Assembly: GCF_016801865.2 (NCBI RefSeq)
Contig: NC_068938.1
Location: 78,767,316-78,831,315, forward strand
Reading direction: 5' to 3'
DNA: 64,000 nucleotides
Origin: Culex pipiens pallens
Taxonomy: Eukaryota; Arthropoda; Insecta; Diptera; Culicidae
Of this stretch, positions 54,699 to 63,977 are shown in pieces. Numbering within the stretch: position 1 is the stretch's first letter; each line of letters starts with the position of its first letter. The notes beneath the pieces are model-generated. The model saw nothing but the letters and a program-made list of their open reading frames with translations, searched no databases and was not told the DNA's origin. The translations under genes and the position numbers were made by a program.

Positions 54699-56507
54699 AA
54701 TATAGTTTTTTTTTTCATTCTGCGTGTATCCTCCAGAGCAAGCAGCAGTTAAGTGCTCAGAGCTCTAAAAGTTTTTTCGAATTTTCCGCCGTAATCGACT
54801 TTGATTACCCGCGAGTTTGCTCCACCAGCATGCCGAAGGCCGGCCGTGGCCGTGGCAGTTCGAGTGCGGCCTCGAAAAACCCGCGAAGTTCGTCTACCGG
54901 CCGAGTGCAAAAAGGTAAACAAAACAACGCCGCCGCGTCGTCCGCCATCGCGCAGGGGAGCGTGTGTGCTGATGGATTCAATCCGGAGTTATTACACGCT
55001 AATTACCGTGTCCAGGATCGCAGCCCTATAAGAAGCAGACTCCGCTCAGGTACTTCCGGCAATCTGTCGACCGGTGGCGCATCAACATCCGCCAACATTC
55101 CCACCAGTAACAAGTTCGCGAGACTGAGTGACGAGGAAACCAACAACAACAACACCGACGGTAGCAGCACTACCGACGACGACGACGACGATGGACGTGC
55201 ACGCAAAAAAGGTAGTACGACAAAAAAAGATAATTCTCCGAAGGAACGGCGACCACCTCCAATTTTTGTTTTGGATACGTTGGCGGACGATGTTGACGAG
55301 TTGCTGGAAGGCCTCCAATATAGTCTGAAAATTGGAAAATCGAAAGTACAAGTGATTACTTTCAACAAAAAGAATTTCGACCTGGTGGTGAAAGAACTGA
55401 AGTGTAGCAACTTCAAGTTCTACACATTCGATCCAGTTGAGAAGACCGCGGTTAAGGTAGTCCTGCAGGGCTACCAAGACCACCCAATCGCCGACCTGAA
55501 GGGACACCTCTCGGGTGCCGGAATAACGCCACGGGAGATAAAAGTGCTCTCGCGCAAGACAACAGTCACAGGTACGCACACTTTGTACCTGTTGTACTTC
55601 GACCGCGGCACCGTCAAAATCCAAGACCTGCGACGGACTAAGGCGTTGGACGGTTTTTGGGTAAACTGGCGATTTTACTCCAAAAACCCAATGGACGTAG
55701 CGCAATGCCACCGTTGCCAGAAGTTCGGCCACGGCTCGCGGAACTGCAACCTCCCGCCCCGCTGCGTGAAGTGTGGTGAAACACACCTCTCAGAGAAGTG
55801 TGCACTGCCGTGCAAGGCGGACTTGGGGGACAAGGCAGAGCACACCAAGGCGCGGATTAAGTGCGCCAACTGTGACGGCAACCATACCGGTAATTACCGC
55901 GGATGCGTCGCGCGCAAGGCGTACCTCGAGGAGCAGGAAAAGAGGAAGAAGAAAGCAGCAGCATCCCACCCTTCTCAGCGCAATACGAGCGCAACCGTTC
56001 CTGCAGCTGGACAGCGTACGGTTCCCGTAAACAACTCAGCGTTCCCTCCTGGATGGGGGCGATCGTTCGCCAGCGTGGTCGCTGCCGGTAGCGGTGATGC
56101 GGCCCAGCAAGAAGTAACCGGGGAAGATCTATTCACCTTGCCAGAGTTTTTTGCTCTAGCGGGTGAGATGATGACGCGGTTCCGGACCTGCCGTAACAAG
56201 GCGGAGCAATTTCTGGCCCTCGGGGAGCTAATGATTAAGCACATCTACAATAGATAAAAAAAACTGTGATCTAGTTTAAGCTTTTTCTATTTCTATCCCC
56301 TTTCCTTTGCAATTTCAGTAAGTTTTTTTCTAAATTTTTTCTTACTTTTGGTAATCTCTTAGTCATAAGCAATAATCGTTCCAAAATGGATTGAGATTTA
56401 ACACACAGTTGAAAGGAACTCCAAAACTCTGTTATGTACTGCGAATGAACTAATTGTAACATGATTATTCACTAATAAAACCGAATTGAATTGAAAATAT
56501 AGTTTTT
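54699..56507 (+). mobile_element. ORF1-only non-LTR retrotransposon ('half-LINE'), full insertion
   Basis: The 12-base duplication AATATAGTTTTT lies at 54699-54710 and 56496-56507, enclosing 54711-56495. It holds a 5' leader (about 120 bases), one ORF (54830-56257), and a 3' untranslated region of about 240 bases ending ACTAATAAAACCGAATTGAA. No endonuclease or reverse transcriptase. Both ends and the duplication are intact. Confidence 0.88.
54830..56257 (+). CDS. Jockey-clade ORF1 (gag-like) protein with three zinc knuckles
   Basis: 475 residues from ATG 54830; the longer open frame begins outside the element, so that upstream Met is excluded. The N-terminal third is basic and Ser/Asn-rich with an acidic run (DDDDDD). 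A central PPPIFVLDTLADDVDELLEG segment leads into an RNA-binding-like domain. Zinc knuckles: Cys293-Cys296-His301-Cys306 (CHRCQKFGHGSRNC), Cys312-Cys315-His319-Cys324 (CVKCGETHLSEKC) and Cys345-Cys348-His352-Cys359 (CANCDGNHTGNYRGC), the order seen in Jockey-type ORF1 (Juan, TART, HeT-A relatives). Role by family: ribonucleoprotein assembly with the element RNA. It is intact, with strongly biased GC content unlike the flanks. Confidence 0.9.
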   Translation: MPKAGRGRGSSSAASKNPRSSSTGRVQKGKQNNAAASSAIAQGSVCADGFNPELLHANYRVQDRSPIRSRLRSGTSGNLSTGGASTSANIPTSNKFARLSDEETNNNNTDGSSTTDDDDDDGRARKKGSTTKKDNSPKERRPPPIFVLDTLADDVDELLEGLQYSLKIGKSKVQVITFNKKNFDLVVKELKCSNFKFYTFDPVEKTAVKVVLQGYQDHPIADLKGHLSGAGITPREIKVLSRKTTVTGTHTLYLLYFDRGTVKIQDLRRTKALDGFWVNWRFYSKNPMDVAQCHRCQKFGHGSRNCNLPPRCVKCGETHLSEKCALPCKADLGDKAEHTKARIKCANCDGNHTGNYRGCVARKAYLEEQEKRKKKAAASHPSQRNTSATVPAAGQRTVPVNNSAFPPGWGRSFASVVAAGSGDAAQQEVTGEDLFTLPEFFALAGEMMTRFRTCRNKAEQFLALGELMIKHIYNR

Positions 56508-56796
56508 GGCTTGTTTCTGTTTAAAACGACAACATAAGTAGTCTGGAATCATTTTCTTCAAAAACTTGTTTAGAGATACGCCGCGTCTAGTCTAGAAAAG
56601 TAGAAGTGAGCGTGCCGCAAAAGCCGTAACGAAAAAAAAGTTTACCATGCAAATTTTGAGTTGCGTATTTAATGGGCGGACTCAGACAAGGCCCACTTGC
56701 CATCTGTCGGTGAATACGCGCAACTCACGAAAAAAAGCACACAAAAAATTAACCTGCATAATCACGATTTCGCGTCCCCACTTCCAGCGCACCAAT
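56508..56796. other. Spacer with an inverted Y 5'-end fragment
   Basis: 56736-56795 is nearly identical to 54471-54528 (ACAAAAAATTAACCTGCATA, ATCACGATTTCGCGTCCCCA, CTTCCAGCGCACCAA) in the same orientation. It abuts Y copy iii head to head at 56796. Confidence 0.6.
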
Positions 56797-57049
56797 CGGG
56801 GACGCGATGTATTGATTATTTATGTTAATTTTTTTGGTGTGCTTTTGTGTCGCTGTTCGTATGAGTGATGAGTTCAATTTGTTGGGTGATGCCGCGCGGT
56901 ATGGCATCGTGTGTTAAAAGAAAAGAATTTTGTTTCGTGTTTCATTCTGGTTGGCTTGCCCGTAAGCAGGAAAAAATCTGTTCAATTTATGGTGTGGTGA
57001 CGTTCATTTTCGTTTCTTTTTTTAATTGATTGATATAATCAAAGAAGTC

Positions 57050-57543
57050 TGTTCCGTCCGGAATGAGTTTAGCGTGTACTCGAGCGTTCCTGAAGGGAGC
57101 GCAAACCAAAACAAAACAACACACGCAAAGTGGAGGGAAAACGGCGCGTGCAACGACGAGGAAAAGTACCGCTAGTTTGCTCCACACCACGACGTCAGCA
57201 GCATTCTTGCTCCACCTCCCGTCCGAGAAGGAGGCGTACGACACGCGAGGACAAGTTTCGCCCAACCTCGACGCGATCCGACGCGAACCCCGAACCGGCT
57301 TCCGAGGAAGTAAACCCGCGACCGCGCAACCTTTGTAGATCGACCCAGTAGAGAAATACAGATAAAGTTAAGTAGTGTTTAGAAGAGTTGCCCTGCTTTC
57401 GCCTAAGTTTGATCCGACCGCAAATCCGATTTCCGCCTCCGAAAAGTGGTTCCTCCGTTGTCCACCAAGGGTGACCGCACCCGAGAGTCCGCCGTCGCCA
57501 AAATTACAGTCCACACGCTCCGTAGTTCGGTCCCGACCGAACA
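57050..57543 (+). repeat. Left LTR (494 bp)
   Basis: Starts TG, ends CA, with terminal inverted TGTTC/GAACA. The content matches the right LTR throughout, and the preceding five bases are AAGTC. Confidence 0.95.
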
Positions 57544-57944
57544 TATGGTCCTACCGACCCGGATTGGACTTTCGTGTGCGCGCCGCCCCGGGGACATCCG
57601 GAAGGAAAGTTCCGACAAAGTGCGCAAAAGAACTGCTCCCGAAGTGACCTTCCGATAAAGTGTCGAACAAAAGTGTCGCGAAACATTTCGCTGTGAGCAG
57701 TGGAACTTCAGCAAAGTGCGAAAACGGTTGCTGCCCAAAAGAGCTGCTCCGAAAGTGAGCTTCCGGAAAAGTGAAGAATAAGAAGATCTTTCCTGCTGCG
57801 GCAGAACAGTGCGAAAAGTGAAACAAACCCGTCGTTTGAGAAGACAAACATCCCTCTCGCGTAAACCACATTCCGCTGCCAACGCTGTAGGCGAGCTGCA
57901 GCGTTCCACCTCGATCCTGTTGCCCCCTGATTCCCAATTTCACC

Positions 57945-60407
57945 ATGTGGAAGGCAATGTTTACGATAAAGCTGGAGGATGCGTTCCAACAGCGAGTACA
58001 TGCCATGCAGAAGATCGCGAATCTCCGGGATGTCGTCCTCGATCTGCAGAATCCGACGCTAGCACAGCTGACAAAGCTGCGTAAAACCCTTTGGGCATTG
58101 TACGACGAGTATGGCCGAGCCCACAGCTGCATCGTCGGCAATGTTCCGGATGACGACCTCGCCCAGGAAGAAGTGGAATACGACGCCTTCGACCAACTCT
58201 TCGATGCAGTCAGCGTGCCATTGGAGGAGAAGTTCATTGCGTTGACGAACGCCAACCCGAAAACGAGTGCAATGGACTACGTTGCACACCAGCAAAAGCT
58301 CTGGACGATGTCAACGCCGACGATCTACGAAAGCAACTACTGGGACACCCCGATGATGGCCTGTGAGTCCGCCCATCCGGAGCTCTCAGGACAAACCGCC
58401 AACTCGAACCTACGATCCAGGCCCGAAAACCTGGACACGGAAGTGATTTTGCGAAATCACTCTCCGTCGACGAGCTACACGAGCTCACCACCCGAAACCC
58501 GGTCCAGGTCCCAAACCCTGGAAGCGGATACGGCTTTGCGAAGTCGTATGCCGCCAAAGATCGATCCAATCCGCCCATCCAAGCCCACATCCGCGAGCGA
58601 TGTCTTGGACACCGAAGTGGTCATGCGTGACCAGCTTCAACCGGCAACCGATGCCAATCCGACGGACCTCCCAGTGTCCGCAATCTCCAGCAAAGCCACC
58701 GAAACCAGTGTCAAATGCGTGCCTCTCGAACCGGCACAAGGAAACCCCAACGAATCCGGAACCGGCCGTGTCCTCCCGGACGACGGTACCCACATGACTG
58801 GTACGCCAACTCCCGACAGTGTCCTGAACCACGAAGCAAGTCTGATCGCAACAGACAACGGCATCGAACCACAAGTCGAAACCGACGAGAGAAGGGAGCA
58901 CGCAATGCCGACGGTGCCATCGCTCCTCAACACTGACCGCTGCTCAGAGGACAGCCGATCCCGACCCGAAGCCAAGATGATGTCAACAGTGCTGCCAAGC
59001 TTTCCCGAACCCAACCTGTTCAACTCCAAACGTTCGCTCACGGACGGTGACGCACGAACGAAAGAACGCGAGCCGCTACCAGCGGTGATCCTACGGAACG
59101 AAAAGGTTAATTCTCTCCGTGTCGAGCACGGCAGCTCCCTGACGACCATCCAGCGGGACGCTGTAACCCTCCAGACCAGAGCCGAGCTAAATCCGCCGCT
59201 GCCAACCGCTGCGAAAGCGCCCGATAAACGACGCCTAACCATAGCCTGTCCCAACCCGCCGCTCAACGACACCCACGGAACCCGGAAGAAGCACGCTGTC
59301 AACAAACCCGCAAACCTCAATCCTCGAAAGACAGAAGCCGTTTCTCCAATGTTCCCAGACCCGTTACAACCAGTGCTTTGCCGAGGCGCACCACACGAAC
59401 AACGACCCACCTGCTCAACTTCTGGCGATCTGCGAGACACAGGAGCTCCGGAACCCAATCGCGTGAACGTGACACACCAACACCACGAAGAGAAACCTCC
59501 ACCGAAACGAAAGTTCGAGACCGAGCAACTGACGAAGACGTGCGTGCGGTCTGAACGCAAAGGTGGCTCCAAGCACGCCCTCAAACGGCTTCAGCATAGA
59601 GCAGCACCGAAGAAGAGCACCCCAACAAGCGAAGCGCTCAACCATCGACCACTCCTGAACGAACCACTCGGCCCGCCGCAGAAACAACGCACTATCGCCG
59701 CAGTTTTCTGGACCTGCCTGAAGCTTAATCGAACAAACGGCAGTCTCTGCTGCTTCAAGCTAACATCCAACTTGAAAGCCACCATCGTCGAGTCCAGAAC
59801 GAAGCCCAAAACCCCACGAAGCAGATCACTTTGGACAATTTCAAGCACCGCCGTTGCCGCACTTGTGAGTATGCTTCCAATTTTGCTTGCTTTTTGCCAC
59901 AACATACACGCCAAGTACTACGAGAACGACTTCGTCGGTCGTGAAACCAGTTTCCTGAAGAACGGCCGTGGGCCATGCGAACAGATCGTCGCTCCGCAGT
60001 CCGTCAAGGTCAACCGACGCGTTGTGAGCAGCCAAAAAGTTCGCCTACTACGATTGCTTGAAGGCTGGCAGCGGAGCAAGATTTCGAGCAACCCGCCGTA
60101 CAGTTACTCCACAGTGCGGATGTCCCGAAGCTGCAATCGGCGCTACAATGACGATTCCAACTACACACGAGGATGCCACCCCCGCAAACCGATTATCCAA
60201 GACGTCAGTGGACGAAGCCTGATGAACGATTCCGAACCAGCCCATCGAAAGTGCTCCGTTGGTGAACGCACGCCGGAGAACAAAAAGCGGCCAACCGCTC
60301 AACACGATGACCACACCAAGCTGTTCCACCGAGACCATCGTCACTGGATCAAACAAGCCTGCACGGTTTGTGCCGAGTTATGGCCTATCTACAATCACTT
60401 AGCTTAG
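57945..60407 (+). CDS. gag-like ORF of the LTR retrotransposon, C-terminus truncated by a MITE
   Basis: 820 residues. The N-terminal 100 (FQQRVHAMQKIANLRDVVLD, LRKTLWALYDEYGRAHSCI, FDQLFDAV) resembles the coiled N-terminal region of BEL/Pao gag. Residues 120-640 are low-complexity, rich in Pro, Thr, Ser and Arg. A hydrophobic stretch (AALVSMLPILLAFCH) lies near residue 640. The last eight residues and the stop come from the MITE inserted at 60381; beyond the MITE the frame reopens and runs to about 60866. No CCHC knuckle, protease or polymerase motif is visible. Function is inferred only from position and the weak N-terminal likeness. Confidence 0.75.
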   Translation: MWKAMFTIKLEDAFQQRVHAMQKIANLRDVVLDLQNPTLAQLTKLRKTLWALYDEYGRAHSCIVGNVPDDDLAQEEVEYDAFDQLFDAVSVPLEEKFIALTNANPKTSAMDYVAHQQKLWTMSTPTIYESNYWDTPMMACESAHPELSGQTANSNLRSRPENLDTEVILRNHSPSTSYTSSPPETRSRSQTLEADTALRSRMPPKIDPIRPSKPTSASDVLDTEVVMRDQLQPATDANPTDLPVSAISSKATETSVKCVPLEPAQGNPNESGTGRVLPDDGTHMTGTPTPDSVLNHEASLIATDNGIEPQVETDERREHAMPTVPSLLNTDRCSEDSRSRPEAKMMSTVLPSFPEPNLFNSKRSLTDGDARTKEREPLPAVILRNEKVNSLRVEHGSSLTTIQRDAVTLQTRAELNPPLPTAAKAPDKRRLTIACPNPPLNDTHGTRKKHAVNKPANLNPRKTEAVSPMFPDPLQPVLCRGAPHEQRPTCSTSGDLRDTGAPEPNRVNVTHQHHEEKPPPKRKFETEQLTKTCVRSERKGGSKHALKRLQHRAAPKKSTPTSEALNHRPLLNEPLGPPQKQRTIAAVFWTCLKLNRTNGSLCCFKLTSNLKATIVESRTKPKTPRSRSLWTISSTAVAALVSMLPILLAFCHNIHAKYYENDFVGRETSFLKNGRGPCEQIVAPQSVKVNRRVVSSQKVRLLRLLEGWQRSKISSNPPYSYSTVRMSRSCNRRYNDDSNYTRGCHPRKPIIQDVSGRSLMNDSEPAHRKCSVGERTPENKKRPTAQHDDHTKLFHRDHRHWIKQACTVCAELWPIYNHLA

Positions 60408-60689
60408 AACATCTAAGTAAAGTAGTTACTTAGGAAAGTCTGCAACTTACGTTCGTCATCCACAATCAACTTAGAAAAATTGCTGGGCTGATATACGTTG
60501 CTATGCAGTTGTTTGTTTACCTTTGATATGGAAACGTCAACTTACCGTAGATTTTGAAATTTTCCAAACCAAACGTCAGTTTCTAATTTGATTACTTTTC
60601 CATTGTAGAAACTCAGATTCATTTCCATTGATTCAAATTCCTAAGCTAAGTGAAATTTTCTAAGCTAAGTGATTGTAGATAGGCCATTA
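60378..60689. mobile_element. MITE with TTA duplication, PIF/Harbinger-like, inside the gag ORF
   Basis: The element 60381-60686 (306 bp) has perfect inverted ends of 26 bases (TGGCCTATCTACAATCACTT and AAGTGATTGTAGATAGGCCA, plus AGCTTA). TTA occurs on both sides (60378-60380, 60687-60689). Three-base TTA/TWA duplications are typical of PIF/Harbinger. No transposase. It supplies the premature stop of the gag-like ORF. Confidence 0.92.
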
Positions 60690-60951
60690 CCGCAGTGCGA
60701 ACTGCCCGATAATGGTTCCACACGCTCCATCGATCTGCCAATGCGACTACAGCAGATTGCCTGGGACCACCGAAGGTTCGCCCGAAGCAGCTGGAAATGC
60801 TCAAACCATGGAGACCGCCCACGAAGAACTTCGATCCGCTACTTCTTCCCGTTGCTACGCATCTGATCAACAACTCAACACTCCGTTTCGGTATCATCCA
60901 CGCCAACCTGATCAGCAAAAATGTTGAATCGATGCTTCAACGGGGGGAGTA

Positions 60952-61445
60952 TGTTCCGTCCGGAATGAGTTTTGCGTGCACACGAGCGTTCCTGAAGGGA
61001 GCGCAAACCAAAACAAACCACACACGCAAAGTGGAGGGAAAACGGCGCGTGCAACGTCGAGGAAAAGTACCGCTAGTTTTGCTCCACACCACGACGTCAG
61101 CAGCATTCTTGCTCCACCTCCCGTCCGAGAAGGAGGCGTACGACACGCGAGGACAAGTTTCGCCCAACCTCGACGCGATCCGACGCGAACCCCGAACCGG
61201 CTTCCGAGGAAGTAAACCCGCGACCGCGCAACCTTTGTAGATCGACCCAGTAGAGAAATACAGATAAAGTTAAGTAGTGTTTAGAAGAGTTGCCCTGCTT
61301 TCGCCTAAGTTTGATCCGACCGCAAATCCGATTTCCGCCTCCGAAAAGTGGTTCCTCCGTTGTCCACCAAGGGTGACCGCACCCGAGAGTCCGCCGTCGC
61401 CAAAAATACAGTCCACACGCTCCGTAGTTCGGTCCCGACCGAACA
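60952..61445 (+). repeat. Right LTR (494 bp)
   Basis: Same ends as the left LTR, followed by AAGTC. Differences from the left LTR include small changes near 60972-60985 and 61010-61018, one base near 61055, one extra T near 61078 and one change near 61406. Confidence 0.95.
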
Positions 61446-62109
61446 AAGTCCTTCCTACATTATCGTTTATCGGGAGGCACGACATCGTGTGAGTTGTTGC
61501 ATTAAAATAGGTTTAAGTGTTCAAAGTGATTAAATTACTGTAAAAAAAGTCCTTCCTATATCATCGTTGATCGAAAGGCACGCTGGCGGTTTAAGTCGTC
61601 TGGGTAATCGTGGTGCAAAATTACATTTATTTAGTATTTAAATATCTGTGCGCGAGTGTTTTGGTGTGCTAATTAGAAAGACCTTCCCATAGCATCGTAG
61701 CTCGGAGGGCTCGGCGACGGGTTTATTATGGAAGTCCTCCCCATAGCATCGTAGCTCGGGAGGCATCGAAAAGCTAATACCTTATCCTACAAAAAAAAAT
61801 GATCATGAGATGTTTGAAGGAGATGCTGTGGATTCAACGGTCTCAAGCGGTGTCAAAGGGTATATAGCGAAAAACTATGTGCTTGATGAGTCTGCAATTT
61901 CAGCTATCGGACTAACATTCCTCCCTTTTGTTGAACTGTAGGCTTCTTGGGAGGGCGCCGGTATTGACTAATAAAGTCGGGGTCTTCAGGGGTTAAACAG
62001 TGAACGGATGGTTGGCTCCCACTGATCATTTTTGATTCATTGCTTAACTTCAGCTGATCTGTCAATAACGGAGTAGCAGCTAATTGGCAGTTAACCATGT
62101 TCATGCTCA

Positions 62110-63454
62110 AAAATTGTAAGTTTTTTTTAAATTTGGCAGTTTGGCTCAAAAAGGTTGAGCTTAAGGACATCCCCATTGCCATACGTGCAGGCAAATCAGC
62201 TATTCGCATTAAGGTTGTGCAACGTCATTTCCTCGCGAGGATAAAAGCTCCTTTTCCACCTGTTTCTCCCTTGGTTCGCCTCCTTCCTCTCTGTTAAGTC
62301 GATTATCATTTTCGCATAAATAGTTCGTTATGTACAAGCGCACCTTCAACCAGGGTGCGCGATGACGACACGAGAGGTACACCTATATTTATGGTTCGAT
62401 AACGTGTGCGTTTGTTTGTTGGTGGTTTTTCTTTGACTGCACAAATCGAAATTGTGTATTGTGGATTATAATAAATTTCTGTGTCGCTTTCGCTGCTAAT
62501 CTATATTCCCGAGTGTTTATATTTATACTAGGAATTTATGCGCAAGTTTACCAAACGACCAGCTTTATTGCATTTTATGAGCTTCATTTCCAAGTCCAAG
62601 AGACTGATTTGAACCGCGCTCCGAGGGAGGGTAAACTCGGGCCAGATTCGATCGATCAAATATTCATTAGATTTGACTTGGGTGGCTTGAGGCGAGGGGA
62701 AAACCAGGAGGAGCATTACTCAAAATGTCATCGGCGGCTCTCTCCCCTTTGGCGACGTATATGGTGGAAAATTAGTCGTCCTTGGGCGATCCCCGTTGGG
62801 ACGGGAACAAGCAGCGAAAGGTGCTCGACCAAGGCTGGTGTGCGCCACCCCGGTGGAACGTGACCGGGTTTCCTGAAAAGGTCTTCCACAGACGCACGTG
62901 CGTGATGAAGGATTGAAATTACGCCTATAACTTGTGATGAGTTGGGGAAAACTGAGAAGCTTCGTCAATGGGATTTGTGTTGAGTCGCGGGGGATGTCCT
63001 GAACCGGGCACCGGTTCTGTCAGCGGAGTGATTAAAAGAAAACTTCGTTCTTATCCACTCGCTACAAAACTAAAGTTTATTTATTAATAAATAACACTAA
63101 TAGTTCACAAAAATTACAAAACTTACATCTTTGGTGTTTTTCCACAGCTGAATTCTTCAGCTGCGCCCGTGCTCCCGCTTACTCAAATTGTTTTGATCAG
63201 CCTGATGGCAAGATTGTCAAATTGTATGTATGGGCCGCGATACTCACATTTGTTGGACCGTGGACCCCGCTATTTGGTCGCTTTACCCCTCTGACGCTAA
63301 ATATAGGGTAAAAGAGCCAGCAAATGTGCAATTGAAAAAAAGTTTTTTTTGTGAAAAATTATTTTAAATTTTGTTTTTGATGAATAGTTTTGAATATTTT
63401 TTGTCAAAAAATAAATAACTAGAAAAAATAAAATATTATCCAGCCTTTTCTAAT
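62110..63454. other. Intron 3, last part, unclassified
   Basis: 62120-62960 is of mixed composition with a 134-codon plus frame (62459-62863) that I do not recognise. 63060-63300 contains a TTTATTAATAAATAA word and later GC-richer sequence. No exon of the PDE2-type gene was found. Confidence 0.35.
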
Positions 63455-63890
63455 CTAATCTAACCCTAGCACGCCAGTCTTTCGAGGGCATCCTGGAAAA
63501 TGCCTTAGGTTGATTAACGCCTAGCATCCTCTTGTCATTATTAACAATTGCAGTGCCCCAATGCAATAAATTGCTTTGAAACATCACAAAAGTTAAAGCG
63601 GCCAGGCCAACTGCGTAAAGTTAACCGCAAAGATGATTCGTTGAATTGGATTGAGTTTGAGCACGAATGTTCAAACAACAACACATTTCTGAATCTACAG
63701 GGGAGGAAGAAACGTGGGGATCCCCCGCTCACGTTCCTGTGTGTTATGGCAATAAATCGTTGGGAGCACCATGCTAAGAAGTTTTGGTGCTCCGGGACCC
63801 TCTGGGATGGGACATTGTATTTCCACAAATGCCCTGGACGCTACTTGCCGTGGTTATAGCGCCACAACTCGCTCATAAAATATTATCCAG
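63455..63890 (-). mobile_element. LINE 3'-end remnant with (TTAGAT)-type terminus
   Basis: AATCTAATCTAACCCTAGCA at 63455 and CTGGAAAATG at 63491 match in order the sequence at 7960-8025 (AATCTAATATAACCCTAGCG, CTGGAGAATG). On the minus strand this reads as a LINE end with a TTAGATTAGATT tail. Overlapping frames of about 100 codons on both strands (63541-63859) may be decayed coding sequence, but no reverse transcriptase motif is clear. Confidence 0.5.
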
Positions 63891-63977
63891 CTTATACACA
63901 TAATTTAGTGTTAAATGTCAATATTCCAAGAAGATAATGTCCAGCTTGTGACGATAAACTACTTTTCCTTTACTTAG

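Larger units (their letters stand above)
57050..61445 (+). mobile_element. LTR retrotransposon, BEL/Pao-like, gag-only (non-autonomous)
   Basis: Two 494-base LTRs (57050-57543, 60952-61445), each beginning TGTTCCGTCC and ending GACCGAACA, differ at about eight positions. Flanked by AAGTC (57045-57049 and 61446-61450). The putative primer-binding region follows the left LTR (TATGGTCCTACCGACC), and a polypurine tract CGGGGGGAG precedes the right one. The only coding region is a gag-like ORF; there is no protease, reverse transcriptase or integrase, so movement would need a partner element. Confidence 0.93.
56797..62109 (+). mobile_element. Retroposon Y, copy iii, interrupted by an LTR retrotransposon
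   Basis: The Y sequence is 56797-57049 plus 61446-62109. It begins GGGGACGCGATGTATTGATT and carries hairpins CCTTCC...GGAAGG-like at 61450, 61551, 61682 and 61736, each with an internal ATCGT. It ends GGCAGTTAACCATGTTCATG + CTCA. The interruption is marked by the 5-base duplication AAGTC. Confidence 0.8.

Noticed and set aside
54674..54829. Upstream 52-residue extension of the half-LINE ORF
   Set aside because: It starts in the target duplication and host flank, before the element's 5' end at 54711.
55082..55786. 234-codon minus-strand frame in the half-LINE
   Set aside because: Antisense of the zinc-knuckle ORF, which has clear family motifs.
57403..58255. Minus-strand frames of 168 and 234 codons in the LTR element
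   Set aside because: GC-rich antisense of the LTR and gag-like ORF; no motif and no conserved start.
58637..59584. 315-codon minus-strand frame
   Set aside because: Antisense of the low-complexity gag-like ORF; composition explains the absence of stops.
53690..62109. Single giant foldback or Polinton with inverted ends
   Set aside because: The arms belong to a retroposon with long target duplications elsewhere, lack matching outer ends here, and no DNA polymerase, integrase or capsid gene is present.
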